A DNA stretch of 64,000 nucleotides from Hyphomicrobiaceae bacterium. GTDB taxonomy: Bacteria > Pseudomonadota > Alphaproteobacteria > Rhizobiales > Devosiaceae. Below, one piece after another: positions 1 through 6,573 of the stretch (position 1 is its first letter; each line of letters starts with the position of its first letter). Location of the stretch: positions 682,001 to 746,000 of the forward strand of contig JACKJF010000004.1 of assembly GCA_020638095.1 (NCBI GenBank). Reading direction: 5' to 3'. The notes beneath the pieces were generated by a model. That model worked only from the letters and a program-made list of their open reading frames with translations. It ran no database searches and was not told the DNA's origin. The position numbers and the translations under genes are program-made.

Positions 1-92
1 TCTCGAAAATCAGCCTTGAATTGCCGCGGCCCTTTGCATTTGTCGTCCGTTTGCGCAAATAGGGGCATCTTTGCTGCTTCGGACTTGTGTGG

Positions 93-1586
93 ATGACCTA
101 TCAGAACCTCGACGACCTTAATCAGACCCTCCATTCCCTTGACCATGCGCTCTCGGTCCTCAGCGTCGACGAGGCGGTGAACATGCCAGAGGGCGGTGGC
201 GAGGCGCGGGCCGAGGCCCTCGCAACTCTGGCCGGCATGCGGCACGAACGCGCCGCCGATCCCAAGGTGCGCGACTGGATTGAAGAAGCCCGGAAAGAGG
301 ACCTCACGGAGGACCAGAGGCTGGCGCTCGAAGAGTTTGATCGGGTCTACACCAACCTCATCTGCCTTCCCGCAGAGTTCGTTCGCCGCAAGACGGAAAT
401 CACCACGCGCACCGAACAGGCCTGGCGCGCGATGCGGCCGGCAAATGACTGGAAAGGCTTCGAAAAGGAACTCAGGAAGGTCATCGATCTCGCGCGGGAA
501 GAAGCTGGACTTCGCTCCGCCGCGACCGGCCTCAGCCCCTACGACGCACTGATGGACCAGTTCGACCCCGGCAACCGGGTCGACAATGTCACGCCAGTCT
601 TCACCCGTCTCAAGGCCTTCCTCAAGGACTTCCTGCCCGAAGTGCTGGCGGCACAAGCGGAGCGCCACCACAAGCGCCCGCTGAAAAAGGTCATCGGCCC
701 ATTCCCCAAGGCGAACCAGAAGGCGCTTGCCGAAGCGGTCATGCCGGTCGTCGGATTCGATTTCACTCATGGGCGGCTGGATGAGTCGCACCATCCCTTC
801 TGCGGCGGCGTGCCGACGGACGTGCGCATGACCACCCGCTACACCGAACACGAATTCCTCACCTCCCTGCTCGCCGTGCTGCACGAAACCGGCCACGCGC
901 AATACGAACAGGGTCTCGAGCGCCTCAGTGCCCATTGGCCCCACACCCAGGCGCGCGGCATGGGCATGCATGAAAGTCAGAGCCTTTTCGTCGAGATGCA
1001 GATCGCCCGCAGCCCGGAATTCTGGCAGTGGGCGCGCGTCTATGTTGACCAGCATATCGGCACGCACGCCCTCGAAGACCTCGACGTCGAGGACATCATG
1101 GCGATCGTCAACTTGGTCGAACCCGGCTTCATCCGCGTCGATGCCGACGAGGTCACGTACCCGCTGCACGTGATCCTGCGCTATGAGCTCGAAAACGGTC
1201 TCGTCGGCGGCAATCTGCAGGTTTCAGATATCCCCGAGCTCTGGGATGCCAAAATGCGGGAATATCTCGGGATTTCGACCATCGACAACCCCAAGGACGG
1301 CCCGATGCAGGACGTTCACTGGTCAGCCGGCCTCTTCGGTTACTTCCCCTCCTATACGCTTGGCGCGCTGATGGCGGCCCAGCAATGGGCCGCAATGGAA
1401 AAGGCCAATCCCGGCGCCCGCCAGCAGATCGCCGAGGGCAATTTCACCCGGATCAACGACTGGCGGCGCGACAATATCTGGCGGCAGGGCTCGCGTTTCT
1501 CGACCCCCGAGATCATGCGCCGGGCGACCGGCGAGCCGCTCAACGCGGACTATTTCATCAACCACCTGAAGAAGCGCTACCTGTGA
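93..1586 (+). CDS. Carboxypeptidase Taq family metallopeptidase (M32)
   Basis: Cytoplasmic zinc carboxypeptidase of the M32 family, which removes C-terminal residues from peptides. The protein is 497 aa, the usual length for the family. Visible family motifs, in order: HPF, DVRMTT, the zinc site HETGH at about residues 264-268, a downstream HESQS supplying the third ligand Glu, and an ILRYELE segment. A GTG two codons upstream (87) is an alternative start; I prefer the ATG at 93, though neither has a strong ribosome binding site. The stop overlaps the GTG start of the next gene, so the two are probably co-transcribed. No signal peptide is seen. Confidence 0.93.
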   Translation: MTYQNLDDLNQTLHSLDHALSVLSVDEAVNMPEGGGEARAEALATLAGMRHERAADPKVRDWIEEARKEDLTEDQRLALEEFDRVYTNLICLPAEFVRRKTEITTRTEQAWRAMRPANDWKGFEKELRKVIDLAREEAGLRSAATGLSPYDALMDQFDPGNRVDNVTPVFTRLKAFLKDFLPEVLAAQAERHHKRPLKKVIGPFPKANQKALAEAVMPVVGFDFTHGRLDESHHPFCGGVPTDVRMTTRYTEHEFLTSLLAVLHETGHAQYEQGLERLSAHWPHTQARGMGMHESQSLFVEMQIARSPEFWQWARVYVDQHIGTHALEDLDVEDIMAIVNLVEPGFIRVDADEVTYPLHVILRYELENGLVGGNLQVSDIPELWDAKMREYLGISTIDNPKDGPMQDVHWSAGLFGYFPSYTLGALMAAQQWAAMEKANPGARQQIAEGNFTRINDWRRDNIWRQGSRFSTPEIMRRATGEPLNADYFINHLKKRYL

Positions 1587-2635
1587 TCGCCTCTCCGAAT
1601 GCGCTGGCTGGCGTGAGCCTTGCCCACGAAGGAATGTTGCACCCGCTGATGGCTGATGCGCCCGGCGGACGCAGGCTGCCGGTCATCGACGTCTCCAACC
1701 CCGTTTTCAGCATCGATGAAAGCGCGGGCGCCATGGCCGACCTGCGACGGCGGGCCGATCAGCTGCTGGCGCAGCAGAAAACGGCGCCAAAATTCATCAT
1801 CCGCGCCTTCATGTGGTTTGCGGCCCGCCAGTCGCTGCTCTTCCGGGCCTTCTCCAGGCCCGAAGCCGCCTATCTCGACAGTCTGACCACATACGCACTC
1901 AAACTCGGACCGGAAGGTCTTGTTCCGCCCTATACCTCCTGGTTCGACCGCTATGTCGCCGGCCTGCCCCCGGTCGTTTCGCTGCGCTTGCGCCTGCAAC
2001 AGATGGCACGGCTGATTGCCGAAGGGCTCACCCCGGCGCTTGCCGTTGACTCAACTGCGCCCCTGCACCTGATCAACATCGGCGGCGGCCCGGCCTATGA
2101 CAGCCTGAATGCGCTTATTCTTCTTCGCCACGACGCTCCCAAACTGTTGAAAAACCGCGCAATTCGCATCCATATTCTCGACCCTGACGCCAACGGACCC
2201 GCTTTCGCCGCGGCCTCTCTTGCGGTTCTGATGGAGCCGGATGCTCCGCTGGCGGGACTTGATATCGCGATGGAGCACATGGTCTACGACTGGCGCCAGA
2301 CCGCGCCGTTGACCGAGCTCCTCGCGAAACTCGCCGACGACAAGCCGATTATCGCCGCCTCCAGCGAGGGTGCGCTTTTCGAATATGGCGACGACCAGGC
2401 GGTTCTCGACAATCTCGCGGCCCTTCGATCGGCCGGGACGCATTTCCATTTCATCGCCGGCTCGTTTACCCGCAATGACGCCTTTTCGCGGTCCAACCTG
2501 TCCTTCGCCAATTATCGCCTATTTCCGCGTGGCGCGGACGGAGCGGCAAACCTTGGCGCCGGCGCCGGATTCGAAGTGGATTCCGTGGCGGAAGCGCTTC
2601 TCAGCGACCAGGTTCGACTGAAGCCCCTGGCCTGA
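1583..2635 (+). CDS. Class I SAM-dependent methyltransferase-like protein
   Basis: About 350 aa, translationally coupled to the carboxypeptidase: its GTG overlaps the upstream TGA. An ATG at 1634 is an alternative start. The middle of the protein has LINIGGGPAYDSL, a glycine-rich loop like motif I of Rossmann methyltransferases, followed about 40 residues later by an acidic strand end (HILDPDANG), as expected for SAM ribose binding. The N-terminal third contains an alpha-helical segment without a family signature I recognise. The substrate is unknown and activity is inferred from the fold signature only. The ORF could be opened further upstream, but that part lies inside the peptidase gene and is not credible as coding sequence. 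Confidence 0.7.
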   Translation: MIASPNALAGVSLAHEGMLHPLMADAPGGRRLPVIDVSNPVFSIDESAGAMADLRRRADQLLAQQKTAPKFIIRAFMWFAARQSLLFRAFSRPEAAYLDSLTTYALKLGPEGLVPPYTSWFDRYVAGLPPVVSLRLRLQQMARLIAEGLTPALAVDSTAPLHLINIGGGPAYDSLNALILLRHDAPKLLKNRAIRIHILDPDANGPAFAAASLAVLMEPDAPLAGLDIAMEHMVYDWRQTAPLTELLAKLADDKPIIAASSEGALFEYGDDQAVLDNLAALRSAGTHFHFIAGSFTRNDAFSRSNLSFANYRLFPRGADGAANLGAGAGFEVDSVAEALLSDQVRLKPLA

Positions 2636-2694
2636 TCGGACTGCTCGAATTCGATTCCCGTTCAATGGCTTTCGGCCGTTTCCGGAATCTAAAC

Positions 2695-2724
2695 AAAAAG
2701 CCCGCGACGGTTCGCGGGCTTTTT
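2695..2724. terminator. Bidirectional rho-independent terminator
   Basis: A 13-bp perfect stem (AAAAAGCCCGCGA / TCGCGGGCTTTTT) with a CGGT loop. It has an A run on one side and a T run on the other, so it can end transcription from both the methyltransferase-like gene and the convergent dksA gene. Confidence 0.9.
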
Positions 2725-2749
2725 GAATTCAGGAAGCTTCGCGCCCGGC

Positions 2750-3169
2750 TCAGTCGTCGCGATAGACCTTTTCGTTCCGCTCGTGCCGCTCCTGAGCTTC
2801 TAGCGACAGTGTCGCGATCGGCCGTGCATCGAGCCTTGCCAGCCCAATCGGCTCGCCGGTCTCCTCGCAATAGCCATAAGTGCCGTCGTCGATTCGCCTG
2901 AGCGCCGCATCGATCTTGGCGATCAACTTGCGCTGCCGGTCGCGGGTCCGAAGTTCCAGCGCCCGATCACTTTCCGACGAGGCCCGATCGGCCATGTCGG
3001 CATGGGCAACGCTGACCTCTTGCAGGTTTTCCAGGGTTTCGCGGCTTTCCTTGAGGATCTCCGCCTTCCAGTCGCGGAGCTTCTTTTCGAAATACTCGAG
3101 CTGGCGGGGGCTCATGAATTCTTCGTCATCCGAAGGGTGGTACTCGCCAACATCTAGGTGTGCGTCCAT
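2750..3169 (-). CDS. dksA: RNA polymerase-binding transcription factor DksA
   Basis: DksA/TraR family regulator that binds in the RNA polymerase secondary channel and, with ppGpp, adjusts transcription in the stringent response. The protein is 139 aa: an N-terminal part that should form the coiled coil (about residues 20-95) and a C-terminal zinc-finger-like region YGYCEETGEPIG...RLDARPIATLSLEAQ. Only one of the four classical zinc cysteines remains (in YGYC); the others are replaced, as in many alphaproteobacterial DksA proteins. The start was chosen at the ATG preceded by a GAGGGAG ribosome binding site. Transcription ends at the hairpin at 2695-2724. Confidence 0.93.
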   Translation of the reverse strand: MDAHLDVGEYHPSDDEEFMSPRQLEYFEKKLRDWKAEILKESRETLENLQEVSVAHADMADRASSESDRALELRTRDRQRKLIAKIDAALRRIDDGTYGYCEETGEPIGLARLDARPIATLSLEAQERHERNEKVYRDD

Positions 3170-3363
3170 GGTGAACTCCCTCATGAACCGATGGCGCCTA
3201 TATAGTCGGGTGACCTTGGAGCGGCAAGTTACCATTTACCCCAATTCGACGGTCGCCGGCGAACCGTTTCAAAACGCGGTAAATGCTGAAATTTCATGCA
3301 TTTTTGCAGAAAGCCTGGCGCCGGTCGTTCGGCCGGGCAACAGACAGAAATGGTGCGCTTGGG

Positions 3364-3768
3364 CTAGTGGCCGAGCTTGGCCAGTTCGACTCGCGCCCTG
3401 AGTTCGATGTCGGTAATCACCGCCTCGAGCGCTGGATCTGAAAGCTCGCGCGCCCGGCTGATGAGGGCCAGCAGCCGGTTGATCCGCCCCTCGCCCACCC
3501 GCCCCAGAAGCAGGTCCGCCTTGATCTCGTCGAGCACATCAAGAAGCGACTGACCATGTTTGAGCGCGCGCTTCTTGGCGAGAAGCGGGTCTTCGATGCC
3601 CTGAAGTGCGAGAAGGGAGTCGAGTGCGCCGACCGACGGCATTGACTGCGCCGATTCGGTCCGTGCCGCCTCGGCGTCCCCTTCGGGCACAAAGCTTGAT
3701 CCGGAAGAAGACCGCGAGGTTCTGCGGGTCGACACGGAATAGCGGTTCGTCGGTCCTTCGATGCGCAT
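3364..3768 (-). CDS. fliX: Flagellar assembly regulator FliX
   Basis: FliX-like protein of 134 aa starting MRIEGPTNRY, the typical FliX N-terminus, with a serine/arginine-rich linker and a helical C-terminal half (KKRALKHGQSLLDVLDEIK onward) that carries the family signature. In Caulobacter FliX couples early basal-body assembly to sigma-54 activation through FlbD; no flbD lies in this window. It is divergent from flgI. A perfect TTAA-N7-TTAA box sits about 70 nt upstream of this start, suggesting CtrA control. An upstream in-frame start at 3798 exists but would add a non-family N-terminus. Confidence 0.88.
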   Translation of the reverse strand: MRIEGPTNRYSVSTRRTSRSSSGSSFVPEGDAEAARTESAQSMPSVGALDSLLALQGIEDPLLAKKRALKHGQSLLDVLDEIKADLLLGRVGEGRINRLLALISRARELSDPALEAVITDIELRARVELAKLGH

Positions 3769-3834
3769 CGCGCGCTCCCGGAATCTGACCGCCATCATGG
3801 CGGTGCCTGCCCCGGCAAAATCTGCCGCGTGTGG

Positions 3835-3849
3835 TTAATTTTCCCTTAA
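3835..3849 (-). promoter_or_regulatory. CtrA-type binding box upstream of fliX
   Basis: Exact TTAA-N7-TTAA (TTAATTTTCCCTTAA), the consensus bound by the alphaproteobacterial cell-cycle regulator CtrA. It is centred about 74 nt upstream of the fliX ATG, and fliX is a known class of CtrA target in Caulobacter. Binding here is inferred. Confidence 0.65.
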
Positions 3850-3925
3850 TCGCACCCGGCAGGAATTGCAGCGCCCACCTGCACGATGCCGGGACGTTCG
3901 CACCGCACTCAAAAATTTCATTTTG

Positions 3926-3938
3926 ATTCAATTAGTTG
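3926..3938 (+). promoter_or_regulatory. IHF-like site upstream of the flgI promoter
   Basis: ATTCAATTAGTTG matches the IHF consensus WATCAANNNNTTR with one mismatch and lies about 28 nt upstream of the -24 element. That is a usual place for IHF to bend DNA for sigma-54 activators. Single-site evidence only. Confidence 0.3.
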
Positions 3939-3965
3939 GTCCGAGGTGCGCGGACTTCTTCATTT

Positions 3966-3981
3966 TGGCACGCTTTTCGCA
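3966..3981 (+). promoter_or_regulatory. Sigma-54 promoter of flgI operon
   Basis: TGGCACGCTTTTCGCA has the -24 GG and -12 GC separated by exactly 10 nt, and matches TGGCACG-N4-TTGCA except for one base. Transcription would begin near 3992, giving a leader of roughly 43 nt to the flgI ATG at 4035. Confidence 0.75.
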
Positions 3982-4034
3982 AGTCAGGTGCCAAACCGGT
4001 CCGTGGGGACGGACCTGCCGCAATGGGGAACAAT

Positions 4035-5165
4035 ATGTCTGGCCACCAACCGCGAACACCAAGATGGACCGCCTGGGCGCTGGCACTCGTGCTTGCGCTT
4101 CTGCCCGCGCTTCCGGCTCAGGCCGCCAGCGCCCGCATCAAGGACATTGTCGATATCGAGGGCGTGCGCGAGAACCAGCTGATCGGCTACGGCCTGGTTG
4201 TCGGCCTCAACGGGACCGGCGACAGCCTCAACAATTCACCCTTCACCAAGCAGTCTCTGCAGGCCATGCTCGAACGGCTCGGTGTCAACACACGCGGCGA
4301 GACGGTCCGCACCGCCAACGTCGCCGCAGTCATGGTCACCGCCAATCTGCCGCCCTTCGCCACCCAGGGCAGCCGCATCGATGTTTCCGTCGCGGCCCTC
4401 GGCGATGCATCGTCCCTGCAGGGCGGGACCCTGCTCGTCACGACGCTTCTTGGTGCCGACGGCGAGGTCTATGCCATTGGCCAGGGCCCGGTCACGATCA
4501 ACGGCTATTCCGCCCAGGGCGATGCGGCCAGCATCGTCACCGGCGTGCCGACCACGGGGCGCATTTCCAGCGGCGCGCTGGTTGAAAAGGAAGTCACCTT
4601 CGACCTCGGCCGCATGCGTACCCTCCGCCTTGCGCTGCGCAATCCGGACTTCACCACGTCGAGACGCATTGCCCTCGCCATCAACGATTTCCTCGGTTCA
4701 CCCGTTGGCGTGCCTGAAGACTCCGGCACGGTGCGCATCACCCTGCCCACCAACTTCAACGGCAACATCGTCGACCTGATCACCGACATCGAACAGCTGG
4801 TCATCCAGACCGACATGCCGGCCAAGATCGTCATCGACGAGAATTCCGGCATCATCGTCATGGGCGCCAACGTCCGCGTCTCGACGGTCGCAGTGGCGCA
4901 GGCCAACCTGACCGTGACCATCGCCGAAAGTCCGACGGTCGTTCAGCCAAATCCGCTGTCTCTGGGCGTTACGGCCGTGGAGCCAAGAACCGACCTCAAC
5001 GTCACGCAGACGGATTCGCGCCTGGCGCTTGTCGACGAATCGATCACCCTGCAGCAGCTCGTCGACGGGCTGAACGCCCTCGGTATCGGGCCACGCGACC
5101 TGATTTCCATTCTTCAGGCGATCAAGGCGACCGGCGCGCTCCAGGCTGAAATCGAGGTGCTGTGA
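4035..5165 (+). CDS. flgI: Flagellar P-ring protein FlgI
   Basis: FlgI builds the periplasmic P ring around the flagellar rod. The protein is 376 aa, with a signal peptide ending near residue 30 (PALPAQA followed by ASARIKD) and the conserved mature start RIKDIVDIEGVRENQLIGYG. The family features GLVVGLNGTGD, a central beta-rich part, and a conserved C-terminus ending in LQAEIEVL are all visible. The ATG at 4035 follows GGGGAA; an ATG at 4023 is also possible. A sigma-54 promoter lies about 55 nt upstream. The stop overlaps the next gene (TGATG), so flgI, the rod-binding protein and the FlgN-like gene form an operon. Confidence 0.97.
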   Translation: MSGHQPRTPRWTAWALALVLALLPALPAQAASARIKDIVDIEGVRENQLIGYGLVVGLNGTGDSLNNSPFTKQSLQAMLERLGVNTRGETVRTANVAAVMVTANLPPFATQGSRIDVSVAALGDASSLQGGTLLVTTLLGADGEVYAIGQGPVTINGYSAQGDAASIVTGVPTTGRISSGALVEKEVTFDLGRMRTLRLALRNPDFTTSRRIALAINDFLGSPVGVPEDSGTVRITLPTNFNGNIVDLITDIEQLVIQTDMPAKIVIDENSGIIVMGANVRVSTVAVAQANLTVTIAESPTVVQPNPLSLGVTAVEPRTDLNVTQTDSRLALVDESITLQQLVDGLNALGIGPRDLISILQAIKATGALQAEIEVL

Positions 5166-5485
5166 TGGATGCACTCGCCACCAGCTATTCGGCCTATGGC
5201 CCGCAAAGTGCCCATCAGCGTCTCGACCTCCGCGCCCAGGCTCAGCAGATGGAGGGCGTGTTTCTGAACACCCTCGTCTCCGAAATGTTCAAGGGCATCA
5301 ATGCCCGCGGCGATTTCGGCGGCGGCTTCGGCGAAGAGACCTGGCGCTCCATGCAGTCCGAACAGTTCGCCAACGCGATAGCCCAGAATGGCGGCATCGG
5401 CCTTGCCGACGACATCATGCGCAGCCTGATGGCCGTGCAGGAAAATGCCGGGAACCTGAACCCGGCCGCCAACCCGAACGCCTGA
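5165..5485 (+). CDS. Rod-binding protein, FlgJ N-terminal type (CheL-like)
   Basis: A 106-aa protein matching the rod-binding domain found at the N-terminus of FlgJ: AQQMEGVFLNTLVSEMFKG, then WRSMQSEQFANAIAQNGGIGLAD. It lacks the peptidoglycan hydrolase domain of enterobacterial FlgJ, which is normal in alphaproteobacteria, where the muramidase is encoded separately; homologues are sometimes named CheL. It should act as a scaffold or cap for rod assembly in the periplasm. The ATG overlaps the flgI stop; a GTG at 5162 is in frame but would lie wholly in flgI. Confidence 0.85.
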   Translation: MDALATSYSAYGPQSAHQRLDLRAQAQQMEGVFLNTLVSEMFKGINARGDFGGGFGEETWRSMQSEQFANAIAQNGGIGLADDIMRSLMAVQENAGNLNPAANPNA

Positions 5486-5498
5486 CCGGAGACCAGAG

Positions 5499-5966
5499 AT
5501 GAGTGCCCAGGACCGCCTTTCCTCACTCCGCAACATGCAGGCCGAAATGCTTTGCGCATCTGCCGAGTCGGCGCTTGCCGCCTTCGTCGACATCATGAAC
5601 CGCGAAACGACGCTTCTGCGCGCCGGTCAGTACAAGCAGGCCGGCGAACTCAGCGCCCGCAAGGCCGAGATCGCGCAGGACTATGTCTCACTCGCCCGCG
5701 CAGTTCAGGATCAGGCCGAGCGCCTGAAGCGCGAAGCGCCGGAAGATCTGACACGGCTTCAGTCCGGCCACGAAAAGCTTGCGACCCAGATGGCAGAAAA
5801 TCTTCGGGTTCTCGCCACGGCGCGACAGGTCACTCAGGACCTTATTTCAGATGTGGCAAGAGCAACCGGCGCCACCACGCGCGCCGAAACCTATGGGGCC
5901 TCCGGCAGGCTCAGCAGCGCCTCCGGACACATGACCAAAGGCCTCGCCTTCAATCAGGCCCTTTAA
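5499..5966 (+). CDS. FlgN-like flagellar export chaperone
   Basis: A 155-aa, almost wholly helical protein resembling FlgN, the chaperone that keeps hook-associated proteins FlgK and FlgL soluble for export. A long amphipathic helix covers about residues 20-115, with the ETTLLRAGQYKQAGELSARKAE segment typical of FlgN-type proteins. It begins 13 nt after the rod-binding gene, with GGAGACC upstream, and is the third gene of the flgI operon. Its likely clients, flgK and flgL, are encoded at 11.4-14.8 kb. The family assignment rests on length, helical pattern and context. Confidence 0.7.
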   Translation: MSAQDRLSSLRNMQAEMLCASAESALAAFVDIMNRETTLLRAGQYKQAGELSARKAEIAQDYVSLARAVQDQAERLKREAPEDLTRLQSGHEKLATQMAENLRVLATARQVTQDLISDVARATGATTRAETYGASGRLSSASGHMTKGLAFNQAL

Positions 5967-5977
5967 CGAGCGGTTAA
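5963..5977 (+). promoter_or_regulatory. CtrA-type box overlapping the end of the flgI operon
   Basis: Exact TTAA-N7-TTAA (TTAACGAGCGGTTAA), straddling the FlgN-like stop codon and lying 130 nt upstream of the unknown gene at 6107. It could drive that gene independently of the flgI operon. Confidence 0.55.
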
Positions 5978-6106
5978 TCCTCCTTTCGTTTTTGCAAAAT
6001 TCGCCAGCAGAATTCGTGTAAAATTGCCGCATGAACTTTGGTCTCATACCAAGGAATAGTGCGAACACTTCACCCTGCTGTGGTGTATCTACCCAGTGTG
6101 GACGAA

Positions 6107-6421
6107 ATGCAGGTAACGACGCAAACCGGAACAAAGGTTGATTTCAATTCACAGGCCGCTAGCAGCGCGCCCGTGCAAATTGTTGCGTCCGCCGCCCAGA
6201 AGCAGACCGAAGATCAAAAGCCGGTCGAGGAAATCAAAAAGAGCCTCGAAAAACCAGTCCCCGCTGCCGAGCGCAATCCCGACGTGTGGAGCGTCGCCGA
6301 TCTGGTCCAGGCACAGCACATCAACGCCCTCTTCCCACATCCCGACAGCCAGAGCGCCAAAGAGATCAAGGCGCATGGTGCATCGCGTGCCTACGTGGCG
6401 TTTAATTCAATTAAATCATAG
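6107..6421 (+). CDS. Small protein of unknown function between flagellar genes
   Basis: About 104 aa from the ATG at 6107 (MQVTTQTGTKVDFNS); a TTG start at 6038 would give 127 aa. The N-terminal half is low-complexity (Ala, Gln, Lys, Glu), with no signal peptide or membrane segment. The C-terminal half, DVWSVADLVQAQHINALFPHP then SRAYVAFNSIK, looks like a short folded motif. I do not recognise the family. The position between the flgI operon and the flagellin genes and the CtrA-type box upstream suggest a flagellar or cell-cycle-linked role. Coding likelihood is moderate. Confidence 0.55.
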   Translation: MQVTTQTGTKVDFNSQAASSAPVQIVASAAQKQTEDQKPVEEIKKSLEKPVPAAERNPDVWSVADLVQAQHINALFPHPDSQSAKEIKAHGASRAYVAFNSIKS

Positions 6422-6423
6422 CA

Positions 6424-6438
6424 TTAACTCGTCGTTTA
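6424..6438 (+). promoter_or_regulatory. Near-CtrA box upstream of flagellin 1
   Basis: TTAA-N7-TTTA, one base away from the CtrA consensus, immediately after the 6107 gene and about 136 nt upstream of the flagellin start. Weak evidence on its own. Confidence 0.25.
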
Positions 6439-6484
6439 CCCCAGCGTAAACTGGCCGGGCAAACGCCCGCGTTAACCACAATTC

Positions 6485-6520
6485 TTAACGCGCGTTAAAC
6501 ATTTGGGCGGCCATTGTCAC
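6485..6520 (+). promoter_or_regulatory. Conserved flagellin promoter block (copy 1)
   Basis: TTAA-N6-TTAAA (from 6485) followed by a GGGCG-n-CATT-n-T-ACC-like stretch, 75-89 nt upstream of the ATG. The same blocks occur at nearly the same distance upstream of flagellin 2. Spacing 6 rather than 7 differs from a CtrA box. No sigma-54 GG-N10-GC pair is present, so another sigma factor is likely. Confidence 0.45.
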
Positions 6521-6546
6521 CCCCGTCTCAGAAGGGACGTTTTGCC

Positions 6547-6573
6547 AATCGGTTCCAGAAATAGGAGTTCTAA
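6547..6573 (+). promoter_or_regulatory. Conserved flagellin mRNA leader with ribosome binding site (copy 1)
   Basis: The segment AATCGGTTCC-AGAAATAGGAGTTCT just before the ATG is shared almost base for base with the second flagellin gene. An AGAA upstream (6530-6533) can pair with TTCT (6568-6571) right after the AGGAG. It is a candidate target for the FlbT regulator encoded downstream. Confidence 0.55.

Noticed and set aside
1385-1582. Upstream extension of the methyltransferase-like gene.
   Set aside because: It lies inside the carboxypeptidase gene in another frame. The GTG at 1583 that overlaps the stop is the credible start.
3769-3830. Weak GC-N10-CC (sigma-54-like) match on the minus strand before fliX.
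   Set aside because: It only has the spacing and not the TGGCA and TTGC bases; the CtrA box is the better control element.
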